A stretch of 64,000 bases of DNA from Pelecanus crispus (GCF_030463565.1 NC_134646.1:43953240-44017239), one strand, 5' to 3'; positions 49,701-64,000 are shown, counted from the stretch's first letter. Numbers and translations are program-made. Notes: generated by a model from the letters alone, not told the origin.

Positions 49701-51610
49701 GATGTGCTCCAACAGTGATTTACTGTTCCAACATTCCCTGGAATCAGAGTAGGGTCCGCTCAAAGTACTACCTCTGAAAAAATACAGGCTGTGGCCACCA
49801 AGTCCTCAGCACCCACTGTTTTTCTCCCATGGATCCATTCCCACTGCAGATTACTTGCTAATATAGATATAGCCAAAATTTTCCCAACCTGAAAAGTTTT
49901 TAGTCCTCTGGTTGTAAAATGCGATACATGCCATGATCTCAATGTTTTCTTTGAAATAATTAGAACAGTTCTCACTCCAGCCAGGTTAATCCCACTAAAT
50001 GTTTATTCCATGAAAGTTAATTCCATGATATCCAGACAGATTTTTTTCCAAAACCTGCCAACTAAGGATAGTAAAACCACTCAGATAAAATCACTGACAA
50101 GAAGAAGGGACTAGATATCAGAAACTCTTTTGTAGGCAATAGTAAGCTCTTCCAGTGGGCTGAGACCATGCACTTCTTGAGCAATTTTAACTTCTAAAAC
50201 TTTAAGGAGCCTGTAAACTCCTACTGCATAAGGACCTCCTGCCTTTGAGACTCCATAGTAAGCAAATTAATAACCACCTACTTACACTAACAGGGAATGC
50301 ACAGAATAATTATGTTCCTCAAATGAATTCTCAAGAACAACTTACAAGAAGTACAACTTTCTCATTTAGATAAAAAGTATTTTAATTACGCGGTTCAATC
50401 GTAATGCATTACTACGGGAAAGCACTGCTTTGGAGCCAAGAGTTAAGAATCAGATAGGATAATGAAGGGCTGACGGCTCTTTAATTCTCTCAACTATTCA
50501 TGCTGCTAAACTGGTTGAGATATATTTGGAAAGCAGAATTCAGTCATCCTGCTTCAGAGTTCTCTGATTCAGACTCCAGCGAGGCCTGATGGAAGACAAC
50601 TCCTCGAGCAGGACACTCAAATAAACCGAAACTCCACCACTTTTTGTCACCTTGGTAGGAGAGCTTGCACCTTAAGGCCCACCACTAATGGAGCTGGTTT
50701 TTCTCAGCTCTTGTATGAGACTGTACCTTATTCATATAGAATCAAATTGATCACCTAGTCTTAAAAGAAACACGAACGTATAGTAAATCCCCTGCAAAAC
50801 GCAACTGCATTAACACAGCCCTCAGCTTTGTAATTGTTCCACTCAGCACATTTGTGTGAATTGGCGCTGACGCAGAAATACCGTCCTGAATAAAAAGCCC
50901 TGAATATATATTCATGTAGGTACAAAACTTGCATATGATACAACAATGCTGATATTAGGCCAATGTACATGCCATTGTCACACGCACTCAACTTCCCAGC
51001 AAGGTAAACACTCTTTAACCCGCTGACTTTAGCTCAAAGTGAAACAAATTATCTTGTAAGCAACAACCCCCATGTGTTTCTCCTAACTGCCCTTCCTGTC
51101 AAGTTTTGTTGACATTCCAGTTTTTCCTCTTTATTCACTCAACTCTGTTCTCTCCTTGTAGGATGGCTGAGGTTTAGGATTTGATGTGACCCCAGACACA
51201 GTTTTGGAAAGTATAGTATAGAAATACTGATGCATACCATGACACATTCTGTCCAAAATTTGCTGCCTTCAACAGAGTTGGCTTGTAAGTCGGTCCCTGC
51301 ACTGCCTGAAAGCTTGCATTTCAAGTTGGTTTTAAAGAGCCCATTAAGCCTGCGATGCAGAAAATCACTTTTTCCAGAAAGGCACGAAGTCTTAAACAGC
51401 AAACATCAACAGACGAATAATTTATCCCTCCCATTAGAAGGTCTCCACTGGATTACCATGCTACAAAGATTTAGATGCTTCTTAAAGTACTGGTGTAACT
51501 CATGGTAACTTTAGCCCATTATTTATCATCACTCTTCTGATTATGTAAAGCTGTAATTGGTATTAATTGCTACTCCTTTCTGCCACTTGTTATATGACAC
51601 TATTTTTGCC

Positions 51611-51630
51611 TTTTTTTTTTTTTTTTTTCA
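51611..51630. repeat. Poly-T run
   Basis: A homopolymer of about 20 T in intron 2. No element body is recognisable beside it. Confidence 0.7.
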
Positions 51631-53975
51631 GCTTTGGGAAAGTAGCCCTTTTGAATCACCAAACATATTCATTAGGGGTTGCTTATACTGAACATAACTT
51701 ACTACTTTTTCATACTTTGTCTTGAACTTCATTATGACAGCCCAAAATGACTGAATTCCTGGACTAGGAAATTATACTTCAGTCATATTTTATATGTTTC
51801 AATACATTCTGTAAAGTAAAATAATTATATTTTTAAGAAACTAACATTATGTTAATACAGGCTGTGTAAGAGCTTCAGAGTAAGACTACTGTACTGAAGA
51901 ACTTCTGTTTGAGACACTTCTTCCTTTATATTACATTAGGTGCTTAAGGAGTAAATAATTCTTTTTTTTTAGCTTTTAAAAAAAATGTATTTAAAGAGTT
52001 GACAGCTAATCACATATAATCTCTCCTTGCTCTCTTCATCCTTCATCCTTCCAATACTATTTAAGGTCTTCTCACATTTCCCAATAGATTAACTTTTCTC
52101 AAGTACAAAGTTCTGAACCTACTTCATCATCTGTATCAGTTCTGAGTCCTGGAGGAGACAGAAGGCAGAGTGTAAGAATAAATACACAGAGCCTGTGAAT
52201 GTCTATTCCTAAATGCTTTAAAAATCCTTCCAACAAGCTGTTGCGTACAGCTATCTGCAGGGAACTCCAGTTAAAGAAATACTTCTCCAGTAGTCTCTAT
52301 ATTGGAAGCAAACTCCAAGAAGGTATTTTGAAACCTGGGATTTGCCCAATCAGCATGGTTACATTAATGTTACCATTAATGTCACTGCACTGCACCAGTG
52401 TAAAATCTTCTCAATATCAAAGAAGGACCAAGTCACATGAGCACAAGTTCTGCAGTTCTGCAATATTTACACAGAACTGCCATATGAATAATTACACTTG
52501 TGCCAATTTTCATGTGCTTCCACAATTCGGTCACATTATTCAAGTTTCTGTGACTTTCAGTCTTCTGATTTTAGTATTTATTTCAAAACTCTAGGCTTGA
52601 CAGTTACTTAAATATACACTCTGATGTATTCACAAATAAATTTAAAACTTTTCTAGCTAGAAAAAGACCAAAAAGTTAATGCTGCAGTTTCAAAATCTGA
52701 AAGTTAAATTAAAGTTACCTCCAAACTTGACTTTCTTCTTTTCTTTAAACATGAGTTTGGAAGGCACCCCCCTAGCATCCTGAATGCTTTGAGTTGCTGG
52801 TAACAAAGACTAAGTAGTCTTTAACATTATTTATGAGACCTCGAGTACAAGAAAGAAACACGTAAACCACATACCGCCACGTACCTTTCAAAGCATGCTT
52901 TGTCTCTGCTACAGGCAACTCAAATCTTCCCTATTGATACACTTGACTGAAGTTTTCTCTGGATCGCTTAACAGTCTTTATATAATTCAAGAAGGAAAGG
53001 CCAATGGAATAACCTTCTGTGATAATGATCGTAACAGGAATCCTTATTTACTAAAACTGTAAGACTTTCCACATGAAATTACTTTTTTCAGTTCCCTGGA
53101 TTCAACTCGCAAACTTTGCAGACTAAGGAGGAAACCTAAATGTAAAAAAAGACGCCATGGATTTTCTATTTAAACACAGCTTAAGATGCAAAAGCAAGGC
53201 TCTTTTTCCAAAGTATCAAATAAAATACAAAGAAACAGAAGAATTTTTTAATAGTATGTTGATTATCTACCATAGATTTTCACAATGTTCAAAAAATTAA
53301 GAATATATAAGGTCCGTATAGAATAAAACTAAAGTAATTTCTAAAGCATGTCTTCATTTTATATTTACAGTTTTTTGGGAACCCCAAGAAAAGTCTCTCG
53401 TGGTACATATCGGGGCGCTTTTCTTGTAACATGTCTCCATTTTGGTTAGGCATTAGCGTGATCATCCTCCAGTACAAACAAAATTCTACCCTTCAGAAAA
53501 AGTGAGCATGACACCACAATGCTTCTAAGTGTTCTGCTGTATTGCGTGCACACACTTCTGCAAATCTCATTTATCACCCATGCATCAGACAAAATACATT
53601 GCAAATTTATTATATTGCCTAAAGGAAATCAAACCTATTATCTCATTTTTCAAGTGTTCAAATTTAATTTCCTTACAGTTTTTAAGTCTACATTAGCAGC
53701 TTATATTTAGTTTAAACTTCCAGATGAACAGTAAATAATTAGCTCTACATAAAAATGGCCAACCTTGGCAAGACGGTGTCTCCAGTGCTCCTTGCATCAC
53801 ACTATTTTTGTGCTTCCCAAACTTTCAGTTGGGAGTGCTAAATACATGTTCCTATTTGTTTCTGCAGAGCTATACTGCTCAATAGTTTAGTAACATAAGG
53901 TTTGACAGCTGGCTTTTCCAATTAAATTATTTAGATGTTATGACAGGTCAGGCATTGCCTCTCCTCTCCCCTGCT

Positions 53976-53999
53976 TAAAAAAAAAAAAAAAAAAAAAAA
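53976..53999. repeat. Poly-A run
   Basis: A homopolymer of about 24 A in intron 2. The flanks do not resemble a known retroposon. Confidence 0.7.
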
Positions 54000-56900
54000 G
54001 GACATTTCTAGAAATGTACTTAAATCTTAAATTGTTCTGTGCGGGTAAACACAGCGCTGGCTTAAATGGCTTCTGTAAATACACCACTAACTAGTCACAA
54101 GTAAAAGCTTCTCCAGATGTGTAAAATGTAGTACAGTTTGGTTTCCTAAATTCTCCTTCCAGCTGTTGAAAGCTTCTGTGGGAAACACTATTTAAATACA
54201 AGATCAAAAAATATTTCTTAGCAATTCAATCTGCATCTGTAACATTGCCCCTAAAATTAACTATACACAAAAGTCTTCAGTTTAAGTTCACCATGAGTCT
54301 TTGAACATGGTACAAAGGAGCTTAACATAAAAACATATCAGAAGGAACTGTATTTTACAAATCAGTATTGTCATCAGCATTGTCATCATTACAAATCAGC
54401 ATGTATTTCAAAAGCATGTAATTGATTTTCTTTTAAAATATTAAAGACAACAATAATAAAAGCCACACATACTTTGGAAACTTGTTCTAAACAGTAATTG
54501 TTATTGTTAACATCTGCTCTAAACACAAGCTAGACTATAAACCTTAATAACGTGGATGAAAATTCCAAGATCTGATCGTGACTTTATGAAAAAAAATCCG
54601 ATTTGTATGAAATGTTCCATGCCGGCTACGGAGCCAAAGGCAATTTTTAGCTTGGTTACATTTGAAAAGGAATCCCTGCGGTCTTGGCCAGCTTCACTCC
54701 CCTCTCTACCAAGCTGCATTAGAACAAGCAGGCACGTAAAAAGGCAGAGTGCCACATCAGTGCCATCCTCGGCTTGGTTCTCTGTGGCCGCTAGCTGCTC
54801 ACTGAGGACATGTATAATTTGACATCAGCTACAGGCGTCCCTTTTCCAGCTGGCTAGTAGGGGCAGCAATAAGGGAGCACCAGCAAGCCCCAAATACTGC
54901 GGGACCAGTTAACACAGAGGACATGAAGAAGCACCGCAGGTCACTGCAGTATTGGTACAGGCCTAAATCTTAGTCTAATGAAAATAAGCAACCTTCTTAA
55001 CCAGAGGAGACTTCAAGTTGAAATGCCTTTCAAGAAAGTTACACGTGCACAAATTGGAGCCATCATCTAGATGGTCTTCTACTCTCCCCAGCCAGAGGAG
55101 CAAAGGAATAAAACCAGTTTGTTCTTTCACTTGGGTTCAATGGTTTGACTCTTGCAGCTTATCATTAGCTAATATTCAACACATCGAACAAAGACTAATC
55201 AGCCAGTAAAGGGAAAACTGCTCGAAAGCAAACGTTCAGGCAGGGTACCAAACTAACAATTACAGCGTAACCACAACTTGAGCAACAGACAGACGGAGGC
55301 AATGGGATTCACCTGGTGTCTCCAGGGAAAGAGGAGACCTGTGCTTCCAGGTTACCCCAGCACACGCTGACTACTTTGCTTCATTCACTGATGAATGCCC
55401 ATTATCTTATACCTGTTAAATAAAATCATCTGCCTTGACAGCGCGTTACAAAGCTATCCTCCCTCAAAAAAGCTCCTAGCTGAGAGGGGAAGAGGACAGT
55501 AACAGGCAGACCCAACCACATAAGACAACCATCAAAATCCAGACTGCAGCAGCCCTGCAGCTACCCGAGCAATGACTGCTTCACTTCCCTACAGAGGGGA
55601 TAAAACATCCGTCTCCTACCGTAACGCATAACTTGCTCGCCAAACAAAATTAAAGCAAGTTTCAATTTGCGAAATGTATTACAGGGTGACCGTTGAGCAT
55701 AAGGTAACTTCTGACACACATAACTTCTGACAGGCTGCTCTGATTAGGAGACCTGCCTATCTTTCAAACCCCATCCTGCACAGTGCCAGGGAGCCTCAAC
55801 ACCTCTGCAGGTAAGAAAAACCAGGAGCAACTCATTATTTAGCTGGCTCTTAGTAAGGACCAGGACTAAGGACCGGGACTATCCACATACTGCCATGTAA
55901 AAGCTCACCTTACATTTTCTGGTACAAACTACATCATATTGACTTTAGCTTGGTATGTTTTCTTGAGCTGTATCTGAAGACTTTGAATTTGTCAGTCATT
56001 CACCTGAAATAATTTACTGCTTCTTCCGAATTGTTACTTTTTGTTAACATTAACGTGGCTTCGCAGCCAGTGAACCAGGTTTATGTCTTAAAAATACCAG
56101 ACAGATGGTAATGGCCACTTCTAAAACACCATCATGTTTTATCATGCTAATGAACTTTAAGAGAAGGCAGAGAAAAACACCTATATTTAAAAATCATATA
56201 TATAAGATATACTTGAAGCCTTCTACGAGAATTGACTATTTTCTCCCACTCAAAACGTCCCTTTAAAGAAAGATCTCACATCAAGAGGAAGGCAAAAGAT
56301 CCCAGTCTAGTTTATCTTCAAAGAGGTCACCATCCATCAGGTCATCCACAACACAAGTTTCAGGTTTCCCAAAAATGCAGCTGATGTTTTGGAGTACACA
56401 ATGTACTAAACTACTTGCTTTACCTAACTATAGACAGATTATTCTCCCATTACATCTCCCCTAATAGATAATTTTAATGATACTTCTTTATGCATCATAT
56501 TGCATTAACGAAGGTTCAACTAAAAAGACTACTAAAGTTAGCTTTTTTTCTCCTTATATGAGATTTTTACACCCAAGCTAGACCAATAAATAAGAACTCA
56601 GATTTGAATTATTGAGCCTTGTTTTACTGTATACACAAATGAAATTATGGTTACATATATAATGTTACTATAATTTCTCAACTTTAATTCTCTGAGATTA
56701 TATCATAAAATACAAGGTCAAAAGAAAAATGAGTCAGAACAACTTTGAATATATTCAGACTGCATAAAATAAAACAGAACATCGTTCTATCCGCCTCCAG
56801 CCAGTTTACCAACATGTTATTTTTTCTGGTTTTTTTTTTTTTTAATATTTATGCATACACAGAGGTCATAATACAAAAAGATTTCCTTGTAAATCTGAAT

Positions 56901-57459
56901 GTAGTCGTTGAGAAATTAAGTTTTGTCTTTTAACTTCAGGAATTGAAGAAATCTGCACTTTTTCAAGAGTTTTAAAACTCTTTGTAGAGTTCAAGCAAGT
57001 TTAAACAACAATATTTAAACAAGATTCTTCCCATATGGCAGTTTGGTGTTTAGTAAATGAAAAATTGTATTTAGCTGTAGCTCCATTTAAGTACCTGTAC
57101 TATCACTGTGACTGCAAGTACAAGCCAAACTCTCCCCCTCTCATGTCTTTGCTACAAGCGATTATCCCTGGCATAGTTAAGTAATTACAGGTTAAGTTAA
57201 GGGTTTTCTACTTCTCCAGTCTTCAATTTTATCTTCCACTCTTTATAAAATTAATAGCTATTTCTAAAATCTTCTGTAAGAATAACTTTTCTTTATACCC
57301 CATCCTGATAAAGCTTCCAAAATATGCAACATAATAAAAAAAAACTATTAAACTTCTAAAACTGTTAGTTTAACCCTCTACATTTTAAGGGTGTGGATTA
57401 ACCCCCCAATTTCTTTTTTTCTGTAGTATTTGCCAAACAAATTGTCAAAGTGACCTTTT

Positions 57460-57500
57460 TGGGTTTTGGGTTGGTTTTTTTTTTTGGTTTTTTTTTTTTA
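57460..57500. repeat. T/G-rich low-complexity tract
   Basis: The sequence alternates short G pairs or triplets with T-runs (gggttttgggttgg, then long T-runs). It is low complexity only. The 105-codon plus-strand frame that crosses it is Phe-rich because of the T-runs and is not a gene. Confidence 0.7.
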
Positions 57501-60500
57501 CTATATCCAGCAATTAGTTCATTCCAGCAAAGACACCAATTCCGCATCATTAACTGTCCAACCATTAGCGGATCCCTATTGCCTTGCATTTATACTACCC
57601 ACAACTATTATTTCTTTAAATCCTTTGAAGCCTCACTTGTTTCCACATATGGAGCATGTAAAGACTTTGGACAAGTAGTCTATCTGAGACTAGAACAAGA
57701 GGCCTCTGAAGAGGCTTCCATAGCACAAGCACTCCATACCCAGACATATACCTCCCACATCAACTGAGCAACAACCCATCTCCTCAGGCGGTTCAGCAAT
57801 TCGGCTGAGCAAGTAAGTGACAGAGATTAGTCTGCTCAACTGGTCCCTTCCAGAAGCATCAAAAGCTGGATTTTGTTATGTTTTGTCCAAAGATGAAGCT
57901 GCAGTGATACTACAGAGCCACAGAAACCTTTTTGCCAATCAGCATTTCAATTTATTTGATTAAAATATTTATCAAATAAGGAACTTAATCTAGCACTTGA
58001 GTAAAGAAATGAAGGATAGGAAAGGAAGTACGGAAAATGAGAGGGTGAGGACAGGAAAGGCATGCACTGTGCAAGTTCGGAGATCCCTCCACAAAGTTAA
58101 TGCACCATTTTTATATTTAAGAGAAAGGCTAATGGTAAGACACATTGCAACACAAATTAGGATTTGAATCTAAAGGCAACTTTTCTCACTAGCTTCAGAA
58201 AGCGCTAGTATTTTGCCTTGGTTACAGACTGAAATACAAATCACACAAAGGTTTGATAATTTTCATAAACTGGACTGATAAAATCCCAGATTTCTGACAG
58301 CGAAGTATCTGACTCAACAAGTGTCATCCCATGGAGGATCTCAGTAGCTCTCCTCCCCCCACCCCCTTTTTACCAAAGGAAATAAAAAAATACAGCAGAA
58401 ATCTGTAAGGTATCAGGCTTAACTTCAACCACCCAGGCAACAGTGTTAATCTAATAATCCAAAAAGAGCCCTCTCTGGAGACAGAGAAAAAGCAGGTAGT
58501 GCAGAGATTGTACTTTACCTATTGGTGTCACACTGGGATCTGAAGATAAAAGGCATTTTAATCGAACAACAAAGCAACCCCTCCAACAATACAGAAAAGC
58601 TAGTTCCATTAGTTCTTCACTGGGACCAACTTACCATTAGACACAGGGTAGCTCTTCTACTGTCTCTCCCTTTCAAATAAAACTTACGTCAAAAGCCAGT
58701 AACGTTAGACACTCAAGTCCTCAAAGTTAGTAAATGTTGAGCTGAGATTGCCTGCAGAACTTTACATTATCCCCCTAGGTGCACTATAATACAGCCTCTA
58801 ATTACCTGATCACTGTTTTAACTTTCTAGAAAGAGATGGCATTATATTGTTTTCTTATCATTAATCAGTGATCTTAAGTCACCATGCCTTACTCATTTGA
58901 CCAACCTGGCATACTAAATTCTCAGTTTCCCTTACTAAGGTTTTAATGATGTTAAACACAATAAAGTTGTTCATAAATATTCAAAATTGCTTCAGTGAGA
59001 TGAGGGAGTGGTGTAACTTTCATTTTACAGATAGAGGCAAAAAGTTAACAACCAAAAGTCCTCATTCCCTTTAGCAGACTTGTTTGGTTCCTTTCTTTCT
59101 AGCTCTCCTTTCCAGGATATAGGACACTGGTTTGTGCTTTAGAGATTCATAAGACAGGTACCAGTGATGGCAGCTCAAACATCAAAATCCTAAACCACAC
59201 TCACTCACTTTTCCATACAGAAAACTACTGCAAACTTATGAATGGATACCATGCTACAGGTTAATACTGAAATTTGATTACAAAATCTGGGGAAAAGACA
59301 GACATCAGTCAACTACTACTTTAGACAGAATACCTGAAGTTCTCAGCTGACCACCAAGGGACCAGATGATGCTATATCCATAGGTAAAGAGGAGCAATGC
59401 TTTTCCTTTCCAAACATTCAAGTGCAAAAAAGGTGAGGAGAGCAGTTTTTATCTAGAACGCTTCACACAGTATTTTGTTGGGGCCTGCACTAAGTGGTAT
59501 TGCCATATCAGCCTTTGTGTTGTGGTTGTCCAAGGTGAACCAGCTCAATCTTCTCTGACAATAGAGAGGCGAAAGTATTGGCCTTTGCAGGAAAAAAACC
59601 ATGGTCCCTTCCTTGCATTTCTGGTTTGCTGCATTTTCCCGGCCCTGCCTGCTTGAGTGGACCAACTAAATTACCACTTAAATACCTTGTAGAAGGAGGA
59701 AAGAAGGCTTACAAGCAATTGCATGATTAAAGTAACTCAAACACAAGTTTTTAGAACAAAGCGTCATTTATATCCCATAGGCACATATCAGATTACAGAA
59801 TTTGTCCCTTGCTTTAAGACCTATAACATCTATTCTCTCCTGACCTAGACTTTATTTTTAGGTAGCTATAGATAACCTCATATAAATAAATCTGGCCCAG
59901 GAAAAACCAGCTGCAGTAGGCAACTTTTACCGACTTAAAATTTTTTTGTTCTTATTCTCTACCCTCTCCTTCCCCAACCAAGATTCTTCATTTTCTCTCA
60001 CAGGCAACCTCACTCTTTCCTTTCTCAAAATGGACCGAGCTCCACTGCCTCATATAGGCAACTGAGACTTGACTCAAATACCATGATTTGGCTTATATGC
60101 CGTCATTATCTGTACTTTCATCAGTACAAACTCAGGTGTAACAAACTGTAAACACACAAATTTAAGAACTTTATACCTGTGGTACACTTCCTAGTTGTTA
60201 AAAAGAATAATAGTAAAAAAAGTGAACATACACATTTCTCCCCTCATCCTCCACATCCTACTTGAAAGCAAATATTGCTGAAAAACTAATGGACCGTTTA
60301 AAATAATTGTATTAAATACTTTCCTATTCTGACAGAGTATTTTGAAGTCTGACTCATAGTTAGGATTACAGTATTTGAAGCAGGCAACTGAAAATGGAAA
60401 AGCTAATGCCCATCAGCCTAGCTATTTTCTATATACTGTTTGTATATTAGCATTTCAAAGGATCTATGAATTAGAAATCAGCCATCTCCAGATGTACAGT

Positions 60501-63500
60501 GGGACCCCGGTTACTCAAAAAAAAAGACAAATTATGTCAGGAAATCCAAGAAAAACTAATTGGTATTTCAAAAAAATATTTAATGCAACAGTTAATGACT
60601 ATGTTATTATAGCTTGCAAAAAGCTTTTTAAAATCACAAGTGATGATTTTAAAATGCTCACACACACATTTACACTTATGGCGATGTGCACAGACTCATC
60701 TTAGAAATTGCGTGTTATTACATGGGTAGTCAGCATCCCTACTACAGCACATTTTGTGCATTTTATTATACCCATACAAAAAGAAAAAAATTAATCTAAC
60801 TCATTCTTCTGTTTCTCAAAACATAACATAGCAATGTAAGGTTACAGTTTAGAAGTTAGCCAGTGTCACCAGAAGCCAGACAGAACATTCATTTCTAGGT
60901 GAACAAGTGTTAGTAGTCATTCTATTTTTGGCACAAGCTAGTTCATTAGCAGCTTGATAGTAAAAGCAGAACAGCAGCTTTCTGCAATAAAGACCTACCA
61001 CGCTATTTGAATATGAAGCATGTTTTGGACAGCAGAAAAAGGGAGTATTTTAACATGTGAGCTAGAAAATGCACAAATTTCCATTCTGATCGCTCAAAAT
61101 ATGTAGTCAGATACATTAAAGAAACAAATTCACACAGTAAAAATGTAAGTAACTTCCTTGGGAATAGGTTTCCGTTTTGCAGATGCATTAAGAGCTTTTG
61201 AGTCTTGGAAGGAAGCACTTGAAGAATGCTGAAGGTTAGCTTGTTTTGTTTTCTCTGAATATTTGTTGCAGAGAATATAGGCTCTTCAGAAGAAATATGC
61301 TTTTTTGTTGGCCCTCATTTTTCCCAGCAGACAATAGCTGCTACTGTCCAGCGTTTAAATGACCTTTGCCCTGCCCTCCTACTTTGTTTCCCTTAGGAAT
61401 GTCATTCATCCTTTTGTAACACATTGCAACTCATTATTGCCTTATTTTTTCCTGCTACTTTTGTTCTGGTCTCTAAAAGAGAACATATACACTTTTTCAG
61501 TCTAAGGAAAAAGAAAAAAGAAATTAAAAGGAAGTCGTTAGGACTTGGGAAAATGCTCAGAGACAAATATTCAAGTTGTACTCCAACATAATCTGAAAGG
61601 GTTTTTACCTATAAACTTACCAAAGTAGTGACTTAGTGAACTAACCATAGACACAATGAAATACCACATTAAAATACAAAATTTAAGGATACTTTATTTT
61701 CTCTCATTATTTCTTCTTTCTCATTGCTCCCATATCTTCATCAACATTTCATGGTATGTTCATAAGGGAAAAGGGGTTGCTCCCCGCACCCATCTCAGAC
61801 CAACCTATATGTGATCTTCATATACTCACACCTTTCCTTAGGAACACTGAATTTATTTAGCAGAGAAATAACCCTTACCTACACTGGTAAGAGTTTTCAC
61901 AACATATTTGCACTGTTGCTATTACTACTTCTGAAACACTGGCACTGAAGAACAAAGGCAGCCCTCCCGCTCCTGTAACACACTGATGCAGCTGAGCCAG
62001 TATTAGCAAAGACTGAACTTTAATAACCACTCCTCACGTATACAGAGAAACAGTATGTTTCTTTGAAAATGTCTTTGGAAAAGTACCCAAAAGGAATAAT
62101 TTTAAGAGTCTAAAATACAAATGACCTTCAATTTCCTCAACTACTACACAATAATGCATTTTCACAGCCAGCAACAGACTAATAAAATTTTTCTTGACCA
62201 CAGTTCTTTGCCTAAGAGTAGTAAAGATATTAGTACTAAAATACAAAAACATCCAAAGATTACAGGAGCACGGCAGCTGCAAAAGCTCAACATTTTAAAC
62301 CACCCTAGAACTCCTACATATTAAAACATACTTTGGTAATCAAACCTAACTCTCAGAAATATATAGAGTGGGGATACAAAGATTAAAATAAGTGTTTTGA
62401 ATAATCCTTTTAAAAAATAAACATTACATGCAAACAGTTACAAAAAACTTACTGTTACAAAAATGATACAAAACATTATTAACAACACTGTTCACACTGA
62501 CCGTTTAGTCAACCCAGTAAGAAAGGCAGAATTTAAATCTCACACCACCACCCCCCCCAAAAAAAGGGGGTTCTAGAGGATGTGGATGAGGAGACACTGA
62601 AAAGATTCAGGATTACGACCATCTACTGTGCACCAGCAACGCTGGAGGGAAAAATGTTTCTTCTCCTTTTTTTTAGTTCACCAGATAGTTCTCCCCACGC
62701 CTGTGCTACACGCTAGCAAGAAAAATGAAGTCTTTGTTTCCCCTGTTCCTTTTATTTATAGTTCTGCGGCTGCAAAAGCTCGCAGTCTCATGCAATGAAA
62801 ACTGCCACTGGAAACATTACTACATCATGTCAAATCACACAAAGTACTTCCATATCACATCAAACTGCTTGCTGTGGAAAACCAGAAGCCTCTCTTATAA
62901 AAGCACAGCTGATACGCTGAACACAGTATTTCATTCTTTATCCTTTTTCTCTTCTGTTTTTTTCAATCCCACCTAATAACCCAGCTACCAGACACCAGTG
63001 AGAGGGTTTCACACAACCGTCTTAGTTGGTTCCTGCCGCCGAAGCCAACGTTGGGATTTAAAACGAGCCCCCCTGCAATCCATCCCTCGATTCAGAACAT
63101 CCCAACTTTTGCAAACGAATAGTTGGAAAGATCAGCCCAAATCATTTACAGCTTTGCCAAGTGGCTCCTCATTCCGCAGGCTGAAACCCTTGGCAGTTTA
63201 GCAGGGCCGCTCTTCTTGTCTGCCTTCCAAGCTGCCTGCTGGGATGAGCAATATTTACCATTGCACCCTTCAATCAGAGGGCAACAAATAACAGCGTGAG
63301 TTAAAAGGGGACCAATTCCCACTCCGACAGGAGTATTTGAACTACTGTCTTCAGGGAAAAAATTCAAATAGCCTCCTACATGCTCACCAAAACTCGACGT
63401 AAGAGTAGCTTTCATCTTTCAGATGCAACCGTGAAAAGTTCCAGGCACTTCAGAGGAGCAGCAGCCAGCAGCCTACCAGCGCGCGCCGTCTCCACAGCCC

Positions 63501-64000
63501 AGCTGCCAGCAGCACACAAACCTGCTCTGCCGCCAGTTTGCTTTCTGGAAAACTGGTCAGCATTTTAATGCTGTAACACACCAACGTGAGTCGCTCTCTT
63601 CGAGGGCATCGTTACATTTCAGATTAATAGGAACCGAGGAAAAATTACACTTGACAATTACAGTCTTAAATTTTATGTTCACACATGACATTTGGGGTTA
63701 GACGCACGCAAAACAGCGTAAAGAATGTGTAGGAGGAAGGCTCAGGGAGTGATTATTCCCGCTCCTGCAACTAAAGGCAACTCTGCCTAGCTAGTAAAAA
63801 TTAAAGTTTTAGTCCTTCTTCCAGAATGGAGATGAGGGAGGAGTAAATTCCTTTTAAGTAGTACTGCTTGTACAAGTTGATATTGCTTACATGTTGTTAT
63901 CGCCTGCCATCAGAAAAGATTTTTTTTTTTAAATAAAAGAATTATAAATTCTTTTCTGTACCACCCCATGCGTAACATACGCACAATCCATCAGACAAAC

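Larger units (their letters stand above)
37225..64000 (-). other. SH3RF1: SH3RF1 intron 2 (partial, at least 26.8 kb)
   Basis: This is everything upstream of exon 3 on the minus strand. The exon expected next upstream (initiator Met and RING finger with Cys/His spacing, about 130 codons) should be a long open frame, but none on the minus strand here has a C3HC4 pattern. I therefore treat the whole stretch as part of one large intron. It holds a solo LTR (38771-39367), a CpG-rich patch (40230-40565), a CAAC-type microsatellite near 39636-39654 and homopolymers near 40683-40709, 45890-45906, 51611-51630, 53976-53999 and 57476-57500. From 41000 to 64000 I recognise no gene, RNA or transposon. 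A modestly GC-rich patch at 47900-48220 is the only compositional change. Confidence 0.75.

Noticed and set aside
52199-52594. 131-codon open frame on the plus strand
   Set aside because: It has no domain, no bias toward coding composition and no nearby promoter. A frame of this length is expected by chance in tens of kilobases.
57450-57767. 105-codon plus-strand frame with an apparently hydrophobic N-terminus
   Set aside because: The Phe-rich start that looks like a membrane segment is produced by T/G low-complexity sequence, and the rest is random.
63380-63568. Ala/Ser-rich plus-strand frame at the window end
   Set aside because: The area is only modestly GC-rich. I see no domain, start context or splice structure.
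1-64000. CRISPR arrays, bacterial operons, phage or novel defence system
   Set aside because: The sequence is a split vertebrate gene with introns and avian retroelements. There are no regularly spaced repeats and no prokaryotic gene organisation.

Overview
The window comes from a vertebrate nuclear genome, most likely a bird. The evidence is a split gene with consensus splice sites, AT-rich introns with sparse interspersed repeats, two CR1 (chicken repeat 1) LINE copies, one carrying the 3' tail motif related to ATTCTATGA, and a solo LTR of a type I recall as common in bird endogenous retroviruses. I cannot name the species.

One gene is recognisable: SH3RF1 (POSH), on the minus strand. It encodes a RING-type E3 ubiquitin ligase with four SH3 domains that scaffolds Rac1-JNK signalling. 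Ten coding exons are present, matching exons 3-12 of the human layout as I remember it: 36949-37224, 35470-35565, 27953-28255, 26930-27040, 19127-19281, 16571-16741, 16149-16408, 9387-9745, 6968-7302 and 115-283. Joined in phase they give 2,235 coding bases, that is 744 codons plus a stop, with no internal stop. Every junction has GT-AG splice sites and matching phase. The exon with the start codon and RING domain is absent and should lie beyond 64000, so the 26.8 kb from 37225 to the window end is part of one long intron.

Layout from low to high coordinates: start of the 3' UTR and last exon (SH3-4); intron 11; exons 11 and 10 (low-complexity linker); intron 9 with a 2.9 kb decayed CR1; exons 9 and 8 (linker and SH3-3, only 162 bp apart); intron 7; exon 7; intron 6 with a 0.65 kb CR1 fragment in the opposite orientation; exons 6 and 5; intron 4; exons 4 and 3 (SH3-2 and SH3-1); then intron 2, which holds a solo LTR (about 38771-39367), a CpG-rich patch (about 40230-40565) and otherwise AT-rich sequence with homopolymer runs.

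I found no convincing new biological system. The points most worth a second look are the CpG-rich patch with a consensus splice donor inside intron 2, a 23-base homopolymer inside the exon 9 splice donor region, and two oppositely oriented CR1 copies flanking exons 7-9, an arrangement that could favour back-splicing.
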